A program made the translations under genes and the position numbers. Below, piece after piece: positions 58,949 to 64,000 of a stretch of DNA of 64,000 nt. A model generated the notes under the pieces. That model made no database searches, was not told the DNA's origin, and saw only the letters and a program-made list of their open reading frames with translations. Origin of the DNA: Amycolatopsis orientalis DSM 43388 (GTDB lineage Bacteria; Actinomycetota; Actinomycetes; Mycobacteriales; Pseudonocardiaceae); the NCBI RefSeq assembly GCF_000411975.1, contig NZ_ASXG01000166.1, forward strand, positions 124,001 through 188,000. Direction: 5' to 3'. The stretch's first letter is position 1. Each line of letters opens with the position of its first letter.

Positions 58949-59659
58949 TCAGCCGCCGAACATCATCCGCCATTCCTCGAGAGACCGGGGCCGGAACACG
59001 AAGTTCGAGCTCTTCACCCGCGACAGCGACGCCGACGATTCCGGCGAATACTGGTGCCCCGGATACACCACTGGATCCCCGGGCAAGGTCGCGAGCCATT
59101 GCAGGCTGCGGTAAATCGCGTCCGCGTCGCCGCCAGGGAAGTCGGTGCGGCCGCAGCCCTCCAGGAACAGCGTGTCGCCGGAAACCAGCCGGTCGCCGAC
59201 CAGGAAGCACTGGCTGCCCGGCGTGTGCCCGGGCGTGTGCAGCAGCCGGATGCCGATCGAGCCGACGGTCACGACGTCGTCGTGCTCGTGGGCGCGCAGA
59301 TCGGTGTCCGACACCCCGGTCACCCGGCGCACCCACTCGCTCTCTTGCGCGTTGACGTGGATCGGCACCTGCCGCAGCGCGAGCAGCTCGGCGATCCCCG
59401 GCAGGGAGAATCCCATCATGTCGCCGCCGACGTGGTCGGGGTGGTGATGGGTCGCGAGCACGCCGGTCAGCCGCATCCCGTCGGCTTCCAGCGTCTCGAC
59501 CAGGTCACCGACCGCGTACGCCGGGTCGACCAGCACCGCCTCGCCCGCTTCGCGGTCCCCGATCAGGTAAGCGAAATTCACCATCTGGGTCGCGACCGGG
59601 TCCCCGACGGCGAAATCGCGGCCGGCGAGCAACTGGCGGAAGTAGAGCTGGTCTGCCAT
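58949..59659 (-). CDS. MBL-fold hydrolase, persulfide-dioxygenase (ETHE1)-like
   Basis: A 236-residue metallo-beta-lactamase-fold protein. THHHPDHVGG binds metal, followed by HTPGHTPGS, GDTLFLEGCGRTDFPGGD and YPGHQY. The GCGRTDF-type segment is characteristic of ETHE1 persulfide dioxygenases rather than glyoxalase II, though the second metal ligand pattern (HHHPDH) is shared. Such enzymes oxidise glutathione or other low-molecular-weight persulfides to sulfite; actinomycetes would use mycothiol or a similar thiol. It lies upstream of the sulfonate operon on the same strand. Confidence 0.82.
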   Translation of the reverse strand: MADQLYFRQLLAGRDFAVGDPVATQMVNFAYLIGDREAGEAVLVDPAYAVGDLVETLEADGMRLTGVLATHHHPDHVGGDMMGFSLPGIAELLALRQVPIHVNAQESEWVRRVTGVSDTDLRAHEHDDVVTVGSIGIRLLHTPGHTPGSQCFLVGDRLVSGDTLFLEGCGRTDFPGGDADAIYRSLQWLATLPGDPVVYPGHQYSPESSASLSRVKSSNFVFRPRSLEEWRMMFGG

Positions 59660-59683
59660 GCCCCGCAGCCTAACGGTCGCCGG

Positions 59684-60184
59684 TCACTCGCCCACGGAGC
59701 CGTCGGCGAGTTCCCGCAGCGCGTCGAGGTGCCCGACGTGCCGCGCGGTCTCCTGCACGACGTGCGCGAGCACCCAGCGGACGGTGAAGTCCCCGGACCG
59801 GCGCGTCCGCTCCTCCGGAGCGAGCCCGGCCAACGCCGCGGCCGCCCGGTCCCACTCCGCGCGATACGCGGCGATCACTCCGGCGACGTCGTCCTCCGGC
59901 GTCAGGTCCCAGCTCGGGTCCGGCGAGCCCGCCCACCGCGACGGCTCGGCGGCTCCGCCCGCCTCGATCACCAGCCACCACCGCTCGACCGCGGTCAGGT
60001 GCTTGAGCACGCCCAGCGCGCTGGTCCGCGGCGAACTCGGCAAGGGCGTCGCGGCCGCTTGCTCCCTGGTCAGGCCGGTGACCTTGCGTACCGCGGTCGC
60101 CCGCAGGAAGTCGAGGAACCGCGTCTGCAGGGTCAACTCGTCGCCGTCGAGCGGATCCGGCCAGACGCGCGCTACCTCCGCCAT
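59684..60184 (-). CDS. DinB family protein (DUF664)
   Basis: A 166-residue four-helix protein of the DinB/YfiT fold (FLDFLRATAVRKVTGLTREQ, LGVLKHLTAVERWWL, VRWVLAHVVQETARHVGHLD). His residues in HLTAVERWW and HVVQETARHVGH would bind a metal. In actinomycetes this fold includes mycothiol-dependent transferases. No substrate can be named. ATG 60184 (MAEVARVWPDPLDGDE) is the family-like start; it is divergent from the DMT gene. Confidence 0.85.
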   Translation of the reverse strand: MAEVARVWPDPLDGDELTLQTRFLDFLRATAVRKVTGLTREQAAATPLPSSPRTSALGVLKHLTAVERWWLVIEAGGAAEPSRWAGSPDPSWDLTPEDDVAGVIAAYRAEWDRAAAALAGLAPEERTRRSGDFTVRWVLAHVVQETARHVGHLDALRELADGSVGE

Positions 60185-60227
60185 GGCACCGACCCTACTG
60201 GCAGCGGAGAGGAATACGCTCGGTGTC

Positions 60228-61100
60228 ATGGTGTGGGGATTTCTGTGCGCGCTGCTGTCCGCGGTGGCCTACGGCGTCGCTTCGGTGATGCAGGCGGTGG
60301 CCGCGAAGGCCGCGCCCGACGAGGGCGGAGCCGGGGTCGACCCGCGCCTGCTGCTGCGGGTGCTGCGGCAGTGGAAGTTCGTCGTCGGCCTGCTGCTCGA
60401 CGGCGTCGGATTCATCGCGCAGATCGCCGCCCTGCACGTGCTCCCGCTGTTTCTCGTGCAGGCCACGCAAGCCGCGAGCCTCGCGGTGACGGCCGTCGCG
60501 GTGCGGGTTTTCGGCGTCCGGCTCGGGGCTCGGGAGTGGGCTGCGGTGGGCGTCGTGGTCGCCGGTCTCGCGCTGCTCGGTTCGTCCGCGGAGAGCGAGG
60601 GTTCCAGCGAGGTCGGCCTGGGCTTCCGGTTGACCCTGGCGGGGGCCGCCGCGGTCCTCGGGATCGCCGGGCTCCTCGTCGGCCGGGCCGGCGAACGCGT
60701 CCGCACCGCCGGGCTCGGGCTGGTCGCCGGGCTGTGCTTCGGGCTGGTCGCGGTGGCGGGCCGGGTCATCCCGAGCCTCGCGCCGCTCGACCTGCTGCGC
60801 GACCCCGCGCTGTACGTCGTCGCTGTGGCCGGCGCGCTGGCGATGTTGTTCTTCGCCACTGCTCTCCAACGCGGCGGCGTCACCACTGCCACCGCGATGA
60901 TGGTGCTCGGCGAGACCGTCATGCCCTCGTTGGTCGGCGTGCTGCTGCTCGGCGATCGGACGCGGCCCGGCTTCGCTGTCGTCGCGCTGCTCGGGTTCGT
61001 GCTCGCGGTGGCCGCCGCGCTCGCGCTGGCCCGCTTCGGCGAACCCGAACCCGCAGTCGTCTCGGCCGGAGAACAGCCGCCGGAGGCAGCGCGCCGGTGA
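60228..61100 (+). CDS. DMT superfamily-like membrane protein
   Basis: A 290-residue membrane protein with about nine hydrophobic segments in two EamA-like halves (MVWGFLCALLSAVAYGVASV at the N-terminus; TALQRGGVTTATAMMVLGET in the second half). It may export or flip a small molecule; the family is not functionally fixed. ATG 60228 follows GGCAGCGGAGAGGAA. It is probably single, ending 36 bp before the iron box of the ABC operon. Confidence 0.82.
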   Translation: MVWGFLCALLSAVAYGVASVMQAVAAKAAPDEGGAGVDPRLLLRVLRQWKFVVGLLLDGVGFIAQIAALHVLPLFLVQATQAASLAVTAVAVRVFGVRLGAREWAAVGVVVAGLALLGSSAESEGSSEVGLGFRLTLAGAAAVLGIAGLLVGRAGERVRTAGLGLVAGLCFGLVAVAGRVIPSLAPLDLLRDPALYVVAVAGALAMLFFATALQRGGVTTATAMMVLGETVMPSLVGVLLLGDRTRPGFAVVALLGFVLAVAAALALARFGEPEPAVVSAGEQPPEAARR

Positions 61101-61136
61101 CACGTCCTCGCCGCGGCTCCCGGGACTGCCCAAGCC

Positions 61137-61155
61137 AAAGGTTAGGCTAGCCTTC
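61137..61155. promoter_or_regulatory. Iron box (IdeR/DmdR-type)
   Basis: AAAGGTTAGGCTAGCCTTC matches the 19-bp IdeR/DmdR1 consensus (TTAGGTTAGGCTAACCTAA) at 14 positions by eye, with the core GGTTAGGCTAGCCT largely palindromic. It lies 62 bp before the ATG at 61217, so the ABC operon should be derepressed in low iron. Confidence 0.72.
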
Positions 61156-61216
61156 GCTAGTGGACGAAGGGAGGAACCGGCGACCGGACCGGCCTCGTCC
61201 GCGAACGGAGGCGTCG

Positions 61217-62893
61217 ATGACCAGCGGCCGGGACGTCCTGCGCAGTGCGCTCGCCGGGCAACGGAAATCCGTCCTCGCCGCGGCTGTCCTCGCCGCCGGG
61301 CACCAGGGCGGCGAAGCGCTCGTCCCGGCTGTGATCGGCGTGGTGCTGGACCGAGCCGTCGCCGACAGCTCGGCACTCACCCTCCTCGGCTGGCTGGCCG
61401 TGCTGGCGGTCGTCTTCCTCGTGCTCTCCTTCAGCTACCGGTTCGGCGCGCGGGCCGCCGAACGCGCGTCCGAGCGAGCCGCGCACGAGATCCGGCTCGC
61501 GGTCAGCCGTCGGGTCCTGCACCCGCGCGGCGGCGCGCAGAACGGTTCGCTCGCCGGGGAACTGGTGAGCGTCGGGACCTCGGACGCCCGCCGGGTCGGG
61601 ATGATCAACGCGGTGCTGCCGTTCGGCATCGCCGCACTGGCCGGGCTGGTCGTGAGCGCGGTGGTGCTGCTGCGGATGTCCGTGCCGCTCGGGTTGCTTG
61701 TCCTCCTCGGCACCCCACCGCTGCTGTTCCTCGCGCACCTCGTCGGCAAGCCGCTCGAGAAGCGCAGCGAACTGGAGCAGGAACGCGCCGCGCACGCGTC
61801 CGGGGTCGCGGCCGACCTGGTCAGCGGGCTGCGGGTGCTGAAGGGCATCGGCGCGGAACCGGCGGCAACCGCCCGCTATCGGCGTACCAGCCGGGATTCG
61901 CTGCGGGCGACCGTCCGCGCGGCCCGCGCCCAGGCGTGGCACAACGGCGCGCTGCTCGCCTTGACCGGGATCTTCATCGCGATCGTCGCGCTGGTCGGCG
62001 GCTCGCTGGCGGCCCGCGGCGAGATTTCCGTCGGCGATCTCGTCGCCGCGGTCGGGCTGGCCCAGTTCCTGCAGACGCCGTTCACCGTCTTCGTCTGGGT
62101 CAACGGCCAGCTCGCCCAAGGCCGCGCCTCCGCCAGCCGGGTCGCCGCTGTGCTCAGCGCGCCGCCAGCAGTGCCCGAAGGAACGGGCGAGCTGCCCGCC
62201 CCGGCTCGCGGCAGCGTGACGTTTTCCGCCGTCTCACACGGAAAACTCCGCGGGTTCGACCTCACTGTCCCGCCCGGCGAGCTGCTCGGCGTCGTCACCA
62301 CCGACCCCGCCACGGCGATCGATCTCCTCGACTGCCTAGGCCGGTTCGCCGATCCTCGCGCCGGCGCCGTCCGCGTCGACGCGGTGGATCTGTCCACTGT
62401 GGATCCTGATCGGCTCCGCGAGGTCGTCCTCGTCGCGGCGCACGACACGGATCTGTTCGAGGGCACCGTGGAAGACAACGTCCGCGGCGGAATGTCCGGC
62501 GTCCCGGACGGAGTCCTCGCCGCCTCCGCCGCCGACGAAGTCGCCGCGACTCTCCCCTCCGGCACCGCCACCGCCGTCTCCGAACGCGGGCGCTCGCTGT
62601 CCGGCGGGCAACGACAGCGGGTCGCGCTCGCGCGGGCGCTCGCCACCGAGGCCCCGGTCTTGGTCCTGCATGATCCAACCACCGCCGTCGACACCGTCAC
62701 CGAAGCCCGCATCGCCGCCGGAGTAGCGGAGCTCCGGCGAAACCGCACCACCATCCTGGTCACCACCAGCCCAGCACTGCTCTCCGCCACCGACCGCGTC
62801 GTACTACTCCACGACGGCCACGTGGTCGCCGAAGGCAGCCACGCCGAACTGGTCCGCGCCGAGGCAGCCTACCGAGCGGCGGTGCTCTCGTGA
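61217..62893 (+). CDS. ABC transporter half-unit (TMD-NBD) with degenerate nucleotide site
   Basis: A 558-residue fusion of six membrane helices (about 10-300) and an ABC ATPase. The Walker A position reads GVVTTDPATAIDLLDCL, without GxxxxGKS/T; the Walker B end is LHDPTTAVD, with Asp in place of the catalytic Glu; and the H-loop region TTSPALLSA has no His. The signature LSGGQRQRVALARAL is intact. This is the degenerate half of a heterodimer whose partner follows with GTGA overlap. The iron box upstream suggests siderophore movement. ATG 61217 has GGAGG upstream; GTG 61160 would overlap the promoter. Confidence 0.87.
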   Translation: MTSGRDVLRSALAGQRKSVLAAAVLAAGHQGGEALVPAVIGVVLDRAVADSSALTLLGWLAVLAVVFLVLSFSYRFGARAAERASERAAHEIRLAVSRRVLHPRGGAQNGSLAGELVSVGTSDARRVGMINAVLPFGIAALAGLVVSAVVLLRMSVPLGLLVLLGTPPLLFLAHLVGKPLEKRSELEQERAAHASGVAADLVSGLRVLKGIGAEPAATARYRRTSRDSLRATVRAARAQAWHNGALLALTGIFIAIVALVGGSLAARGEISVGDLVAAVGLAQFLQTPFTVFVWVNGQLAQGRASASRVAAVLSAPPAVPEGTGELPAPARGSVTFSAVSHGKLRGFDLTVPPGELLGVVTTDPATAIDLLDCLGRFADPRAGAVRVDAVDLSTVDPDRLREVVLVAAHDTDLFEGTVEDNVRGGMSGVPDGVLAASAADEVAATLPSGTATAVSERGRSLSGGQRQRVALARALATEAPVLVLHDPTTAVDTVTEARIAAGVAELRRNRTTILVTTSPALLSATDRVVLLHDGHVVAEGSHAELVRAEAAYRAAVLS

Positions 62894-64000
62894 CCGAACG
62901 CGAACTCCTGCCCGTCGCCGCCGGGCCGCGCATCCGGGCGGTCCTGCTCGACCTGCTGCGGCAAGCGAAGGGCCGCGCGATCGGGTCCTTCGCCTTCGTG
63001 GTCGGCGCGACCGCGCTCGGCCTGCTCACCGCTCCCCTGCTCGGCCGCGTCGTCGACCTCGTCGCCACCCGGCAGCCCGTTTCCGCGCTCGGCTACCCGG
63101 TGGCCGGGCTCGTGCTGGTCGCCGCGACCTCCGCGGTCGCCACCGCCATCGGCGTCTCGATGCTCGCCCGGCTCGGCGAAACCATGCTCGCCGACCTGCG
63201 CGAGCGGTTCGTCGACCGGGCTCTCGGCCTGCCGCTGGAGCAGGTCGAAAAGGCTGGTTCCGGCGACCTGACGGCGCGGGTCACCAACGACGTCTCGGTC
63301 GTCGCCGAAGCCGTCCGGCAAGCACTGCCCGCGCTGGCCCGTTCGGTGCTGACGATCGTGCTGACCCTGGCCGCGATGGCGATCCTCGACTGGCGTTTCC
63401 TCGCCGCGGCACTGCTGGCGGTCCCGATCCAGCTGCACACGGTCCGCTGGTACGTCCGCCGAGCGACCCCGCTGTACGCCGCCCAGCGAGCCGCCGTCGG
63501 AGCGCAGCAGCAACAGCTTCTCGAGACGATCGGCGGAGCCAAAACCGTCCGCGCGTTCCGGCTCGCCGGCGCGCATGTCGACCGGGTCCGCGCGCGCTCC
63601 ACCAGCGCGGTGGAGCTCGCGTTGCGCGGGGTCCGCCTCGCCACCCGGTTCTACGGCCGGCTGAATATCGCCGAATTCGTCGGTCTCTCCGCGGTGCTCG
63701 CCGCCGGTTTCCTTTTAGTCGGCGCGAATCTCGCGACGGTCGGGGTCGCGACGGCGGCCGCGTTGTACTTCCACAGCCTCTTCGGGCCGATCAACACCGC
63801 ACTCGCCCTGGTCGACGACGCGCAGGCGGCGACGGCGAGCCTGTCCCGGCTCATCGGGGTGGCGGATCTGCCCGCACCGGCCGAACCGGCCCAGGCGGGC
63901 CGTCGGGTCGACGCGTCGGTGCAGGCGGCCGGCCTCGGACACTCCTATGTGGACTCGCATCCGGTGCTGCGCGACGTCGACCTCGAAGTCGCGCCGGGCG
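62890..64000 (+). CDS. ABC transporter half-unit, partner (3' end outside window)
   Basis: The start is GTG 62890, overlapping the previous stop by GTGA, and 370 residues are visible. Six membrane helices run to about residue 310, with FFVVGATALGLLTAPLLGR-like hydrophobic segments (AIGSFAFVVGATALGLLTAP) and the exporter-type loop ERFVDRALGLPLEQVEKAGS, DLTARVTNDVSVVAEAVRQA. The ATPase domain just begins (SYVDSHPVLRDVDLEVAPG) when the window ends. As the mate of a degenerate subunit, it should carry the intact Walker A, Walker B and H-loop. Confidence 0.88.
   Translation, partial: MTERELLPVAAGPRIRAVLLDLLRQAKGRAIGSFAFVVGATALGLLTAPLLGRVVDLVATRQPVSALGYPVAGLVLVAATSAVATAIGVSMLARLGETMLADLRERFVDRALGLPLEQVEKAGSGDLTARVTNDVSVVAEAVRQALPALARSVLTIVLTLAAMAILDWRFLAAALLAVPIQLHTVRWYVRRATPLYAAQRAAVGAQQQQLLETIGGAKTVRAFRLAGAHVDRVRARSTSAVELALRGVRLATRFYGRLNIAEFVGLSAVLAAGFLLVGANLATVGVATAAALYFHSLFGPINTALALVDDAQAATASLSRLIGVADLPAPAEPAQAGRRVDASVQAAGLGHSYVDSHPVLRDVDLEVAPG

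Noticed and set aside
58634..61150. Open frame of 838 codons on the plus strand
   Set aside because: It runs through the MBL and DinB genes on the opposite strand and across the DMT gene in another frame.

Overview
The window is GC-rich DNA (about 70 percent) with GTG and TTG starts, many 1-14 bp gene overlaps and an actinomycete gene set: GarA, an FtsR-type MerR, a bifunctional-nuclease family protein, F420-type LLM oxidoreductases, a Zur-type alternative ribosomal protein island and an IdeR/DmdR-like iron box. Synteny and protein style suggest a Pseudonocardiaceae member, probably Amycolatopsis-like. This is inferred from gene content, not from a database search.

Layout. 1-4047: the 3'-truncated front part of a large STAS-like/AraC/GAF regulator, a Sua5 tRNA threonylcarbamoyl-AMP synthase and a MEDS-HATPase sensor. 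4048-9762: a TetR and PaaK-like ligase pair, a decayed aldehyde dehydrogenase, a Cys-rich copper storage protein, two SRPBCC proteins, an unknown helical protein and a STAS protein. Four stress-sigma-like promoter motifs (GNNT/GTTT, about 15-16 bp, GGGTAG/C) sit in and just before this block. 9781-16348: GNAT, zinc alcohol dehydrogenase, XRE regulator, an iodotyrosine-deiodinase-like flavoprotein, LysR, an NmrA-like reductase with its TetR, a nucleotidyltransferase and a SnoaL protein. 16349-21284: the conserved pgsA-like / gcvH / garA / ftsR / bfn / MerR block, ending in a tandem glycine riboswitch whose expected gcvP gene is missing. 21285-28678: a 34-bp tandem repeat, a lipoprotein, acyl-CoA metabolism, an alpha/beta hydrolase, a PIG-L deacetylase and siroheme synthase. 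28954-31895: a MoxR-type ATPase with a VWA/metallopeptidase-like partner. 31990-35779: divergent Zur-controlled operons encoding cysteine-free L28, L33, S14, S18, L31 and L32, the hibernation GTPase-like protein Mrf, and a second CobW GTPase. 35785-40454: two pseudogenes around a DHA2 exporter and a dienelactone hydrolase, with a MelB-like transporter following. 41933-50061: LLM oxidoreductase, MpaB-type oxygenase with TetR, the aldolase/acetaldehyde dehydrogenase end of a meta-cleavage pathway with IclR, and an amidohydrolase/esterase pair with TetR. 50030-54735: amidase, LuxR, and a flavin hydroxy-acid oxidase with its GntR. 54778-59659: a sulfonate-sulfur operon (ssuCBAD) headed by a Cys-containing leader peptide, then a persulfide-dioxygenase-like hydrolase. 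59684-64000: DinB, a DMT-type membrane protein, and an iron-box-controlled heterodimeric ABC transporter cut by the window edge.

Common threads are small local regulons (at least six regulators next to visible palindromes), metal and sulfur economy (Zur, iron box, copper storage, sulfonate use) and stress signalling. Three clear pseudogenes and an orphan riboswitch show recent gene loss.
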